A stretch of DNA of 64,000 bases, taken from Pontibacter akesuensis (GTDB lineage: Bacteria; Bacteroidota; Bacteroidia; Cytophagales; Hymenobacteraceae). Positions 26,697-36,092 of the stretch are shown piece by piece. The stretch is from NCBI RefSeq assembly GCF_001611675.1, contig NZ_CP014766.1, positions 868,001 to 932,000 of the forward strand, in the 5' to 3' direction. The notes under the pieces are model-generated. The model was not told the DNA's origin and did not search any database. It saw nothing but the letters and a program-made list of their open reading frames with translations. The position numbers were made by a program, and so were the translations under genes. How positions within the stretch are numbered: the first letter of the stretch is position 1; every line of letters starts with the position of its first letter.

Positions 26697-29600
26697 CTAA
26701 GCTTGACCATAACCAGAAAAATCAACTAAGTATATATAGCCTCTTGCAACTGCACTTGGTCCCCAACTGTTTTTAGTATATGAGGTTCCATGCCGCTCAT
26801 CATAATCCATTGACTCTGCATGTGTGTAGTATACAATACTTGAGATGTTAAATCCTTTAAGAGTGTTATGCTGGATTGTATGGCTTAATTGATTAGATTT
26901 AAGTTTACCAATTTGAATGTTCCTCCACCTTACCTCCCATCCACCGAAGTTATCCTTTATCAATTCTACAGGGTCGCCAACTGATACTTTATCATTTATA
27001 AGTTTGAAGGTGCTATTGTTGAATTCTTTTGCACCCCATGATATAAAGAGCTTATCAATTTGCTGCGGAACAACTACACCAAGCCTTTGTCTAACATCGG
27101 CAGAAAAAACAAAACTTCTACTGTCATCAATAGCGAGCTCCCGATCAAACTTTATTACTACCAACCTATACCTCGCACGAGTATAAGCGACATAAAGCAA
27201 TCGTCTTTCTTCTTCTACCAACTCTTTAAATCTTCCGCTATTAGTGTCTTCTCTAGAAGCAAAATCTGAGAACGAAGGAGGTATGATCACGGCATCAAAC
27301 TCAACGCCTTTTACCTTATGCATAGTTGTAATCACTACTTCTCTTACAGATTGAGCAGCATCAATATCATTTATATGCTTATCAAAAATTTTAGAGAAAT
27401 GACCATCATCTTTACCTGATACATCTTCTATAAAATCTGTAAGATCCTGATAAGTGGACTCATCAGATTTCTCAACCTGAAACTCTTTAAGAAGGCAATG
27501 AAATAAGTTGATTAAATAGCTGTCCCAATTACTATTAGATCTTATAACCTTAGACTTCTCTTGCTCAAAATCGTGTATGAAAGAAGATGGGAGAATTTCT
27601 TTACTTTTCAGTTCTAAAGATTGAACAAAGTGGAAGAACTCTCTGGAACGGAAAGGAGATGTTGATGCGCCCTGTATACGAACTCTAACTCCTTGCAGCC
27701 CCATATTCTGCAAATCATTGAAGGATTTAAATACCTCTTCATTTGAACGATACATTACTGCGATTTGCCTGTACTGCTTGCCTTGCTCATACTCCTCGTT
27801 CAGCAACTCTAGTAACTTATCTCTCCAGCTTACTTTAGTTTCTCTAAAGTTGAAGATTTCGCAATAATCACGATCAATCTCAGGAATTCTATTAGCTACA
27901 AGCTCCGGTATGCCAAACTCACTTGTGTTTTTGCTAATCAGTTCTTTGGCTGCTGTCAGAATATTTGGGTAAGAGCGATAATTGGTACTTAGACTAAGCT
28001 CTTTTGGCTGATAGGATTGTTTGAACTTATCATAGTATGGCCGCGGACTCATTGCACCACCCTCTTTAACCCTGTCATAGCCATAAATACTCTGATTTGG
28101 GTCACCAATCACACATATTTTTGTTTTCCCTGGATTGGCAATCTTTTCAAGCAACTTAAGTCTTTCGTTTGTTATGTCTTGAAATTCATCCACAAAGACG
28201 TATTTGATTTGCCCCAATTTCTGACTTATCCTTCCTGGATTCTGCTCTAACTCTTTTATAAAAGCAGGCACCCAAGAATCGAAATTGCTTCTATCAAGGT
28301 TATTATCTAAACAATGCAAACAGAATTGATGAAAATTAAATACCTTAAGTCTACTTATCAGCTTTGCGTAACCGAGGTCCTTAAACAGCCTATTCAAGCG
28401 ATCTTTTAACTCTACTACAACAGCTCTGTTATAAGCTAGAACAAGGATTTGTTCAGGACTTATCTGTTCCTTCTGTATAAGTTTGGCTACTCTAAGTGTA
28501 AGTGTGTGTGTTTTACCACTTCCTGGTCCAGCTATTACTTGTAAGTTACTATCTATTGGAGCATCATAAACTGCTCTTTGTTCGTTGTTGAGCTTCTCTT
28601 CAGCTTTGAACAAGGCTTCTTTTCTGAAAGCCTTTAAATTTTCATGGTCTTCACCAAAGTGCTCTTCTAATAAGCTCACAAGATCAGATGAACTTGAGCA
28701 AGAGAAATACTTCTTTATAAAAGCATCTTGCTGATCTTTATTTAAGGTAGAAAGGCATTCTAGAGAAAGGAGTCTTAATTCTTTCATTTGAACCCCTTCT
28801 TCGAACTCTTGAAAGACTTGATAGTCTTTAGAAGCTCTGTCTCTCTCGTCAATATCAGAAGTGTCATCTATAAAGAGTTCTATACCCATAGGGATAAAAG
28901 AACCCTCCCCTTTTAGGTATCCAAGACCTTTGGAAATAAATATTAAGTCACGGAGATACTCATGGTCATCACCCTCTAATCCAAGTTTAAGAACTAAATC
29001 AGCATAATTAAATACCTTAACATTCTCCCTGAAAAACATAGGGCCAACATGAGATATCAGAGCTTGAAGCTTACTTTTGAATTCTATCAATTCAGGTAAG
29101 CAGGCGTTCTTTTCAGAGTTACCGTTATAGACTAGCTGGACCACTTCAGGTTTCTTCCGGTCTTCTTTTGCCTCAATAATAGATCGATGACGCATTCCAG
29201 GAAGCATACTTATGATCTTGAAAGCAAATTTTGCTCTTTTTGCAATAAAATCGTTCCGAAGGTTTTTGGCTATTTCTTCAACAGGTATTTCTTCGCCATT
29301 CTTTTTATATTCCTTCCAGAATATTCTTCGTTTTGAGAAATACTCGTCTATAGTATGTCTACTTATTTGATCTAAATAATCTCCTGAAAAGCTCATTTGC
29401 TCACAGGGCCTTACACTTGTTAAGATCTTCTCTGCCAAATTAAATACTGCCTCAAGGGTAGGAGCTCCATTATAGCTTGTCCACTTCTCTAGCTCACTTG
29501 CTCTCGTCTTTGTAGGTTCTAGAGTTACAGTTCTTTCGATTGAGATAGCTCCTGCTTTCTGTGCTCGAAAGAGAAATTTAAAGAGCTCTGAATTTCTCTT

Positions 29601-30563
29601 TTTACCTGTAATGCGACGAATCTCCTCCATAGGTATCGCCACAGACTCACCTTCAGGAAACTTTGCCGATTGATAGGACTTTATAAATGAGATAAAATTC
29701 TGAAGCGAACTTCTTTCTTCAACATCAAGGACATTAGGAGCAATAGTACTTTGCTTTAAAATTTTAATTGGTAGAAATGCTGGGGTAAACAAGCCCAACC
29801 TTACTCTGTTAAGCCTCTCAAGCCAGTAAAGAGAAAGGCGGAAAAGTGTATCCCTGTCAAACTCATCCTCAAACTGAGGGTATGAGTTGAGAAGGTCAAA
29901 CGGCAATGGGAAAGGATTTTCAGGATCGGGATTTACTTTTCGAAACTTGCCAATGTACTCAAAGAGAGTTCTCTGAACTAGCTTTATATTATTCCAACTA
30001 ACTGATCCTTTATGGTTTAAGTCTTGCAATGACCGAAAATCACTTTTAGTCATAACGCACTTCGCTCTAATCGGCTTCTCTTCGGAGAAACCAGCCTTTT
30101 GAAGCTCTGCCTTATCTCTACCAGCTCTACCAACTTCTTGTAGGAAGTCCTCAAACGTAGAGGAAGGACTTAGATGATAAATGTAATGGATATTTTTAAT
30201 ATCCATACCCATGCCAAAAGCTTTTGTAGCCACAAGAATAACTTTTCTGCCGGCTTCAAAATCTTCGTAATTTATTTCCCTGTCTGAGCTATCCATCCCA
30301 GCATGAAAAAGGCCTACCTTATCAGCCCAAGCGACTTCTTTCTTACTTAGAAAGTCAATTAATTCTTCTGTCGCTTCTTCTGCTAACTTTCTGGTTCTAA
30401 CAAAAACAAGAACACGGCTAAGGACTGGATCAAACTCTTGATTTAAGAGATCTTCTACAATAGTCTCTATCCTTTGTTCTTTGTCCTGTACAAGCTGAAA
30501 GCCGATGCTGATGTGCTCTCTCACAGGATTATAAGCAACCTGATCGTTTAATCTTTCAATCAT
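26697..30563 (-). CDS. RecQ C-terminal half fused to UvrD-type SF1 helicase
   Basis: 1288 residues. Residues 1 to about 190 carry only the second RecA-like lobe of a RecQ-type SF2 helicase: motif IV (VLVFVRTRKLAEEA), motif V (VATKAFGMGMDIKNIHYIYH) and motif VI (QEVGRAGRD). The first lobe is at the end of the preceding gene. A roughly 450-residue helical middle region follows without recognised motifs. Then comes a full UvrD/Rep-type SF1 helicase: VIAGPGSGKTHTL, VFVDEFQDIT, GDPNQSIYGYD, STNYRSYPNI, MHKVKGVEFDAV and LLYVAYTRAR. The ATG overlaps the upstream stop by 4 bp (ATGA). Together the two proteins would make a nuclease with two helicase engines. Confidence 0.88.
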   Translation of the reverse strand: MIERLNDQVAYNPVREHISIGFQLVQDKEQRIETIVEDLLNQEFDPVLSRVLVFVRTRKLAEEATEELIDFLSKKEVAWADKVGLFHAGMDSSDREINYEDFEAGRKVILVATKAFGMGMDIKNIHYIYHLSPSSTFEDFLQEVGRAGRDKAELQKAGFSEEKPIRAKCVMTKSDFRSLQDLNHKGSVSWNNIKLVQRTLFEYIGKFRKVNPDPENPFPLPFDLLNSYPQFEDEFDRDTLFRLSLYWLERLNRVRLGLFTPAFLPIKILKQSTIAPNVLDVEERSSLQNFISFIKSYQSAKFPEGESVAIPMEEIRRITGKKRNSELFKFLFRAQKAGAISIERTVTLEPTKTRASELEKWTSYNGAPTLEAVFNLAEKILTSVRPCEQMSFSGDYLDQISRHTIDEYFSKRRIFWKEYKKNGEEIPVEEIAKNLRNDFIAKRAKFAFKIISMLPGMRHRSIIEAKEDRKKPEVVQLVYNGNSEKNACLPELIEFKSKLQALISHVGPMFFRENVKVFNYADLVLKLGLEGDDHEYLRDLIFISKGLGYLKGEGSFIPMGIELFIDDTSDIDERDRASKDYQVFQEFEEGVQMKELRLLSLECLSTLNKDQQDAFIKKYFSCSSSSDLVSLLEEHFGEDHENLKAFRKEALFKAEEKLNNEQRAVYDAPIDSNLQVIAGPGSGKTHTLTLRVAKLIQKEQISPEQILVLAYNRAVVVELKDRLNRLFKDLGYAKLISRLKVFNFHQFCLHCLDNNLDRSNFDSWVPAFIKELEQNPGRISQKLGQIKYVFVDEFQDITNERLKLLEKIANPGKTKICVIGDPNQSIYGYDRVKEGGAMSPRPYYDKFKQSYQPKELSLSTNYRSYPNILTAAKELISKNTSEFGIPELVANRIPEIDRDYCEIFNFRETKVSWRDKLLELLNEEYEQGKQYRQIAVMYRSNEEVFKSFNDLQNMGLQGVRVRIQGASTSPFRSREFFHFVQSLELKSKEILPSSFIHDFEQEKSKVIRSNSNWDSYLINLFHCLLKEFQVEKSDESTYQDLTDFIEDVSGKDDGHFSKIFDKHINDIDAAQSVREVVITTMHKVKGVEFDAVIIPPSFSDFASREDTNSGRFKELVEEERRLLYVAYTRARYRLVVIKFDRELAIDDSRSFVFSADVRQRLGVVVPQQIDKLFISWGAKEFNNSTFKLINDKVSVGDPVELIKDNFGGWEVRWRNIQIGKLKSNQLSHTIQHNTLKGFNISSIVYYTHAESMDYDERHGTSYTKNSWGPSAVARGYIYLVDFSGYGQA

Positions 30564-33500
30564 CTGAAGATGGAATTAAAATCGCGGAAGATCTTTTCAG
30601 AAACTGTAGCAGAAAACAGCAGCACCGGAAACTTTCGCTCTGTCATATCTTTAAATCGCTGGACAGCTTTTCCTGAATACAAATAATCGGGTCTGAACTC
30701 ATGTCCCCATTGGGAAATACAGTGAGCCTCATCATAAACAGCGTATTCGAGTCCTCCATCGTTATCAAAGCGTTGCGAGAAAGCTTTGATGAACCCGCCA
30801 CTTCGGAATCTTTCTGGAGTGATGAAGAGCAAGGATAACTCACCACCAGCCATGCGACGGTAAATTTGCTGCACTTCATCACTTTTATCCTGATTAATGT
30901 AATCTACGCTTCCATAAAAGCCTTTTTCCCAAAGTGCTTTTACCTGATCCTCCATCAAGGCTTTTAAAGGTGTAACTACAATGGTAAGCCTATTTGTAAA
31001 AGAGCTTCTGTACAAAGCTGGGGCTTGGAAAAGTAAAGATTTTCCTCCTCCTGTTGGAAGAGAAACCAATAGGTTAGTTTGAGCAGGCAATATCTTGTTA
31101 AGGTAATCATGTTGATAGGAGTACCAGTTATTTCCTTCTGATAAGAAAACTTTTGCCAACAGCTCCTTTGACTTTTCAAGAGAAAAGGGAAGTTCAGTTT
31201 CTGGCTTGGGACTTAATATGCACGTATCCACAATGGCTGCATCACGATCATATTCCTCTTTATTGTCCCAAGTACTAACTGGCTCTTTCTTTGCATTCCA
31301 CTCCTCTCCTATCGAAACAAAGTCTTCAATCCTTGCATCAAGAAGCCACAGCTTGCTATCAACATTATCATCAAACAATAAAAACCTAAGCCTATTTATG
31401 AGTGGTTGCTGCAACTTTAGAAGAAAATACACATCTCTCTGCAGAAAAGCACTCTCCTCTACTTTTTCAGTATTTGTTAGACCATCTTCTTCTATATTGT
31501 CCCTTTGCTCTCTCTTGCGCGTATCACTAAGTGCTTCAGCGGATGCGGTAATAGAATTTTCAAAAAGCTGTGATCCTTTAGCTAAGTGATAGTTCTCGTA
31601 AAGATTAAAGCTATCAAACAAAAAGTTCAAAGGCCCCACATAGTTTGCACTGACAATGTTAGAAGCATCAGCGACAGGAGCAACAATGATCTTATGGCTC
31701 TTTGTATTTTGATGCAATAGCTCCAACCTTCTGCCTAAGGCTATGCTACTATTAGGAATGTAGTAACCTAATTTATAGAAGTACTGTTCTAGTACCAGAA
31801 CTTCATCTTTGCGCTGTACAAGAAGAATAAGAGGCCGCCTTTTAGACTCTTTACTTACAATCCCTGCTATCAGCTCCTTTTGAATCAGCCAGTACCTCGA
31901 CCTATAAATAGTTTCAGGATTGAATCGTGTTATACCTACTCTACTCTGTAGTTTTTTTTGATCTACAACAACAAAGCTAGCCTGGTCCTTCGGCAGCTTA
32001 GCTTTCTCTCTTTCTACTTTAAAGATCTTGCTAAGCGGAAATCCCTGTAAGTGATTTTCCCAGTTGTAGTTACCCCAGATGCGGTATTGGCCATACACAT
32101 ACTTCTCAATCCAGAAGTTATTAAGACCATCAGGAATTTCTATATGAAAGCTTTTTACCTGCTCCTTGCTTAACTCTATAAAGCTTTGACCTCCAGAAAA
32201 TTTAATCCAAAGCTGCTCCGTTACAGGATTATTGATAATGTAGGAAAGCTCAAGCTCTTTTAGGAGCACTTTGAAAGTAAGGGAGATAAGATCTGGTTCA
32301 ACTACAAAGATTTCAACACCCTCAGAATTTAGAAGATCTTCCTCATATTTGGCAAGCTCATAAACATCTAAGCAGATTATCTGATCCTCCTCCCAAATGG
32401 GTTCGGGAGGTGCAACACAAGAAGTGGCAAAATCTACTTCTTCAGATAGTTTTATTCTGACAATTGGAGGTAGGTTCACAGACATAGGTTTTAGACCCGC
32501 CCGTTTACAGTGGCCGAAAAAACTTTTACCTAAAACCTGATTGTAACCCTCCTTAAGTTGGCCTAAAAATGCGTCTTCATCAAGCTCCAAAAATCTGTTA
32601 TAGGAGCTATTTGAAGATCTAAACTCAATTCCAGGTATACCTCTTAGTTCGTCCCAGAAATCTGAAGAAGCTAATACTACTTTAACCTTCGCTGAAGAAG
32701 CATCAAGTTTTCCCTCAAGCTCTTTAAGCAAAGATGACTTCTTAGGCTGAGGCCTAAAATAAGTAAGCAGTTGCTCCTTAAGTTCGTCTACATCTATCCA
32801 TTGAAGAGACATAGAAGTCCGTAACCTCTGCAGAATTTCCTGAACCTTTGGCTCGAAGATAGCTTTGACAGTACTCCAGGTTTCCTCCTCCAAAACTAGC
32901 AGCCTGAAAACCTGATTGATAAAAACTTTAGAAGCTAGTTTAGCATCATCTAACGCTTGGTGGCTAGTTTGTAGAGCATATGTTCTCAAATCTGGGCTAA
33001 GAACCATCTCTACCAGCATTGTATCCCAAAGCTGTTCACGCTGTATCTCCAGACCTTGCTCTAGAAGTATAGGATAATCGAAATCAACAATATTATGTCC
33101 TATCAGTAGAGGTGTGTATTTTACAATCCTGTTTTGAAGAGTTTGTTTTACGGCTTTTATTTCCTCTGGCGATACTCCTGCAAACCACTTGCTGTTATCA
33201 CCCCAAGCAAATTCATTAATCTCTTTGCCATCACTCTCTATATCCAGAGCTAAAGCATTAAACTTTGCTAAAAGCTCACTCTCAAAAAAGTTTTTACCTT
33301 TTAACTTACTTTGTTTACTATTTGAGGCTGATAGATACTGTACAACACTCAGTAACTCGCTTCCGTTAAGCTGCTCTATAATTAAGTCCTGCTCTACTGG
33401 TGAACAAGTAGGAAACAAACTGATTGCCTCATGATGAGGAAAGTATAGAGATAGATTCTGAAGCCATAACTCAAGTTTAGTTTTGGCACTAGTTTTATCA

Positions 33501-34849
33501 TTCAACTCAGCTTCAAGTACTGTTGACAAACCATTAAAGGCAGTCTCAGTAAGCTTAGTTAGAGAAATATATGTTACTGTAGTATCGATAGATTCTATGC
33601 TATTGCAGTGCTTCTGCAATAGCTGATTATAAGTATCCTTCTGCTCATCCTCCAGAACATTCCTGAACTTTAAGAAAACTTCTAATACCTCTAATTCTGG
33701 ATGCTCTAAACTATAGTTATAAAAGACTTGTGATAGCTCATCATCCCAAAATTTAGCCGGAAGTATTTTTTTGAACCACAGATCTAAATAGTAGTTATTT
33801 GATACAGATAAATTAAGATTATCGCGGCAAATAAATTGGGGAAAGAGAATTAACCAATTTTTAACGAAGGCCTCGAACGATGGCTCGTCAAAATTCTCGC
33901 TTAGCTCAGCTCTTTGTACATCAAAAGCTTCTTCGAAATATTGATTTAGCTTTTCCTGATCCTTTGTTAGTAAGCTACTTAGAGCCTGAATATTCTCAAC
34001 GTCATCACCCGAATAGACACTCTTAAAAATGGTTTTTTCAAAATATCGCTCTGCTGGCTTTGCATGTTCCTCTGGTAACTGTTCCGGTTTTGGAAGTAGC
34101 TTTATAACATCTTTATTTCTGGTAACGTGAAGAGTAAAGCTACTAAAGCTAGCCTTATCTGTTAAAGGTTTATCTGATACGAATCCAGCAACATTGGTAG
34201 CAGGCAGTAAACTTGACAGCACTTTAATTTTAGTCCTGTCTACTATTCCTGAATGTGTTACGGCTTCAATTTTAGCAGTTTTTTTATTAGAATTTACAGT
34301 GGTGCTACTACAAATAACTAGTTCTTCTCCTGTAACAACTTCATCCTTGAGCTTAATGTAATAGTTATCTTCATTTTTCTCTTTCAGCTTATAGTAGTTG
34401 AGACCGTCAAAGTCATGAATTCTTTTTACAAACCCATACTTGCCTGGAATGTAAAATATAACAAAAGCCCAAAAGAACTCTTTATCATTTTCTATTTTCT
34501 TCTCATCAACATCATAATACATTACACTTCCCTTTTGCTCAGTAGTAACTGGAACGGAAGTAAGCAAGCTTAACGCTGTATTTTCAAATTTATCCCAGTC
34601 GAACGCTTCAGGTTCTAAGACTTTGATATCTCCTTTAGCTGCTTTTGCCTTTGAAACGGGAACAGGTATGTTGGCACCTGTATTAGATGATGGCGGAAGA
34701 ATAGCTGTAGCAGTAGAAAGAATGGGGAGCCAACCTTCTGGTATTGTTTTAATGAATCTAAGGTTTGTCTTAATACCATTCTCGCTCAGCAGGTTCTCTA
34801 ATTGCTGTGGAGTAAGACCGTAATGGTTTAATAACTGCGGTAACTGCAT
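30560..34849 (-). CDS. DEDD exonuclease fused to the N-terminal half of a RecQ-type helicase
   Basis: 1429 residues. The first about 500 residues are unrecognised. Around 535-700 is a DnaQ-like DEDD exonuclease: ALDIESDGKEI (D and E), LLIGHNIVDFDYP (His/Asn/Asp), and SHQALDDAKLASKV (final His/Asp). After another unrecognised stretch, the last about 200 residues hold lobe 1 of a RecQ helicase: PTGGGKS (near 1265), VVTPLKALMEDQV, DEAHCISQWGHEFRPDY (near 1371) and FSATVSEK. The protein then stops, and lobe 2 starts in the next gene. The frames overlap by ATGA and no canonical slippery site is visible, so two coupled polypeptides are more likely than a frameshift fusion. Probably a DNA-processing effector of a defence system. 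Confidence 0.85.
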   Translation of the reverse strand: MQLPQLLNHYGLTPQQLENLLSENGIKTNLRFIKTIPEGWLPILSTATAILPPSSNTGANIPVPVSKAKAAKGDIKVLEPEAFDWDKFENTALSLLTSVPVTTEQKGSVMYYDVDEKKIENDKEFFWAFVIFYIPGKYGFVKRIHDFDGLNYYKLKEKNEDNYYIKLKDEVVTGEELVICSSTTVNSNKKTAKIEAVTHSGIVDRTKIKVLSSLLPATNVAGFVSDKPLTDKASFSSFTLHVTRNKDVIKLLPKPEQLPEEHAKPAERYFEKTIFKSVYSGDDVENIQALSSLLTKDQEKLNQYFEEAFDVQRAELSENFDEPSFEAFVKNWLILFPQFICRDNLNLSVSNNYYLDLWFKKILPAKFWDDELSQVFYNYSLEHPELEVLEVFLKFRNVLEDEQKDTYNQLLQKHCNSIESIDTTVTYISLTKLTETAFNGLSTVLEAELNDKTSAKTKLELWLQNLSLYFPHHEAISLFPTCSPVEQDLIIEQLNGSELLSVVQYLSASNSKQSKLKGKNFFESELLAKFNALALDIESDGKEINEFAWGDNSKWFAGVSPEEIKAVKQTLQNRIVKYTPLLIGHNIVDFDYPILLEQGLEIQREQLWDTMLVEMVLSPDLRTYALQTSHQALDDAKLASKVFINQVFRLLVLEEETWSTVKAIFEPKVQEILQRLRTSMSLQWIDVDELKEQLLTYFRPQPKKSSLLKELEGKLDASSAKVKVVLASSDFWDELRGIPGIEFRSSNSSYNRFLELDEDAFLGQLKEGYNQVLGKSFFGHCKRAGLKPMSVNLPPIVRIKLSEEVDFATSCVAPPEPIWEEDQIICLDVYELAKYEEDLLNSEGVEIFVVEPDLISLTFKVLLKELELSYIINNPVTEQLWIKFSGGQSFIELSKEQVKSFHIEIPDGLNNFWIEKYVYGQYRIWGNYNWENHLQGFPLSKIFKVEREKAKLPKDQASFVVVDQKKLQSRVGITRFNPETIYRSRYWLIQKELIAGIVSKESKRRPLILLVQRKDEVLVLEQYFYKLGYYIPNSSIALGRRLELLHQNTKSHKIIVAPVADASNIVSANYVGPLNFLFDSFNLYENYHLAKGSQLFENSITASAEALSDTRKREQRDNIEEDGLTNTEKVEESAFLQRDVYFLLKLQQPLINRLRFLLFDDNVDSKLWLLDARIEDFVSIGEEWNAKKEPVSTWDNKEEYDRDAAIVDTCILSPKPETELPFSLEKSKELLAKVFLSEGNNWYSYQHDYLNKILPAQTNLLVSLPTGGGKSLLFQAPALYRSSFTNRLTIVVTPLKALMEDQVKALWEKGFYGSVDYINQDKSDEVQQIYRRMAGGELSLLFITPERFRSGGFIKAFSQRFDNDGGLEYAVYDEAHCISQWGHEFRPDYLYSGKAVQRFKDMTERKFPVLLFSATVSEKIFRDFNSIFR

Positions 34850-35067
34850 TATTGTAAGCGGTAAAGTTTGTTTTCAGACCTGTTATATAGGTGTAGGCCT
34901 TGTTACAGGCGTAGAAGCTTAGCTATGCGGTTTGTAAACAACTGTAAACCACATAAAAAAGCACTCCTTGATCTGCTGTTCAAGAAGTGCATAAATATAC
35001 TAATACGCTTATATATATTTTTATTTTTTTACATAAATTATATTTCTTCAATAAATAAAGTACAAAA
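34850..35067. other. AT-rich gap inside the helicase module
   Basis: 218 bp between the HEPN-like gene and the exonuclease-helicase gene. It is AT-rich with no gene, and may hold a promoter for the two large genes. Confidence 0.4.
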
Positions 35068-36024
35068 TCAGCACCAGCAATATTTATACTTGAACCGGCT
35101 TAGTTTTTTAGCTACTTCATCCTCTACATACCTTCCATAAAGCATCCTATCTATTTCATCTAATCTGTTCAAATCGGTTTTATGTTGTGCCAGCATTTCC
35201 AGGTTACATGGATGATTGGTAGGTATAATTCTTACTTGTGCTCCCGTTTCTAAGTCTACACCTACGAAAGCTGATCCTATGTTCTCAAGATTTGTAAGAG
35301 TCAGCAGGAGTGGTCTGCTATAGCTATGTTTTGAAAGGGACTCAAATCCATTGAGTAAAACAGGAGCAAAAGACCAAAAGGAGATCCAGCCTTCACTAGT
35401 TTCATGTGTGTGATGAGGGATGGCTTTCGTTATAAGATAACGTTTATCTTCTCTCTCTAGCACAAATAAACCCTCTTGATACTTTGCAAACCGTTGTTGA
35501 AGGTATGCTAGGTGTTCTTTAGCTGCCACAACGACTGCAGTTTCTAAGAACAGCAGGTTTAAAGTGTTAATCAGCGGAATGAATGGCAGCACAAACAAAC
35601 CACCCATAAAGCTATGCCTATCTGGGTGTGCAAAGTTATTTCGCAGCTTTCTGCCATGGTGTAATTGCCACTTTAGATCCTTCTCAGGCTCCTGCTCACA
35701 CAGCTTATCCATTAGCTCCTCTAGCCTAAAGCTGTATCTCCTACCCTTCTTATTGATTTCCTCTAGCGGAATACCTATATCCTGGCATCTTAATTTCACA
35801 GCCATTTCCAGTATACCTAAAAGCTTTTTGAGAGCTTCATCATATACAGGGTAATGGTACCAAGCCAAGGCCATTAGGTGCTCAGCAGTTTGATAAGCCT
35901 TTACAACATCTTCATGCACACTTGCGTGAAAACGCCCTTCCACCACATAATGCCTGACATAATCTTCCCTGTCTTCTACACCAATAGCTGTCCACCTTTC
36001 ATCAAGTTCGTACCACTTATCCAT
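35068..36024 (-). CDS. HEPN-like protein of unknown function at the head of the helicase module
   Basis: 318 residues from ATG 36024 (MDKWYELDERWTAIGVEDRE); an upstream TTG at 36057 would lie inside the 48-bp repeat and is less likely. The N-terminal half is helical (HEDVVKAYQTAEHLMALAWY, LLGILEMAVKLRCQDIG). It carries GRKLRNNFAHPD, in which R-N-N-F-A-H fits the R-x4-H pattern of HEPN ribonucleases, here in a typical helical setting. A hydrophobic stretch follows (GGLFVLPFIPLINTLNLLFL), then a beta-rich C-terminal part. HEPN proteins often act as RNA-cutting toxins or accessory factors in defence systems. Family membership is inferred from motif and context only; DUF4145-like apo-HEPN proteins also carry RNxxAH-type motifs. 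Confidence 0.6.
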   Translation of the reverse strand: MDKWYELDERWTAIGVEDREDYVRHYVVEGRFHASVHEDVVKAYQTAEHLMALAWYHYPVYDEALKKLLGILEMAVKLRCQDIGIPLEEINKKGRRYSFRLEELMDKLCEQEPEKDLKWQLHHGRKLRNNFAHPDRHSFMGGLFVLPFIPLINTLNLLFLETAVVVAAKEHLAYLQQRFAKYQEGLFVLEREDKRYLITKAIPHHTHETSEGWISFWSFAPVLLNGFESLSKHSYSRPLLLTLTNLENIGSAFVGVDLETGAQVRIIPTNHPCNLEMLAQHKTDLNRLDEIDRMLYGRYVEDEVAKKLSRFKYKYCWC

Positions 36025-36031
36025 ATGCGTA

Positions 36032-36082
36032 TTACTGCTGAACAATGTAATGCTCAACGCTATTCAGTTCGTTAAAGCTCAT
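36032..36082 (-). pseudogene. duplicated 5' end of hsdR (16-codon stub)
   Basis: The hsdS-proximal 48-bp repeat gives an ATG 10 bp after the hsdS stop that encodes MSFNELNSVEHYIVQQ, identical to the N-terminus of HsdR. It then runs into a TAA at 36032-36034, only 7 bp before the HEPN-like ATG. It may still be translated and could couple translation of the HEPN-like gene to hsdS. Confidence 0.8.
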
Positions 36083-36083
36083 A
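36036..36083 (-). repeat. 48-bp direct repeat, hsdS-proximal copy
   Basis: Exact copy of 26639-26686. It sits where hsdR would start in an uninterrupted hsdMSR operon. Confidence 0.95.
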
Positions 36084-36092
36084 GGCTTTGGG

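Larger units (their letters stand above)
26687..36083 (-). mobile_element. putative 9.4-kb cassette (HEPN-like, exonuclease-RecQ, RecQ-UvrD) inserted at the hsdR start
   Basis: Three minus-strand genes fill the space between the 48-bp repeats with almost nothing to spare: the last stop (26697) lies 10 bp from one repeat and the first ATG (36024) lies 11 bp from the other. The genes are visibly AT-richer than hsdR and hsdM. Collapsing the repeats restores hsdS - 10 bp - hsdR, a normal type I operon. No integrase or transposase is inside. Site-specific integration with a 48-bp core, or a recombination or template-switch event, would both fit. That this is an insertion is inferred. Confidence 0.75.

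Noticed and set aside
36022..36057. TTG start giving eleven more residues for the HEPN-like protein
   Set aside because: It lies inside the hsdR-derived repeat, out of the hsdR frame; the ATG at 36024 is better placed.
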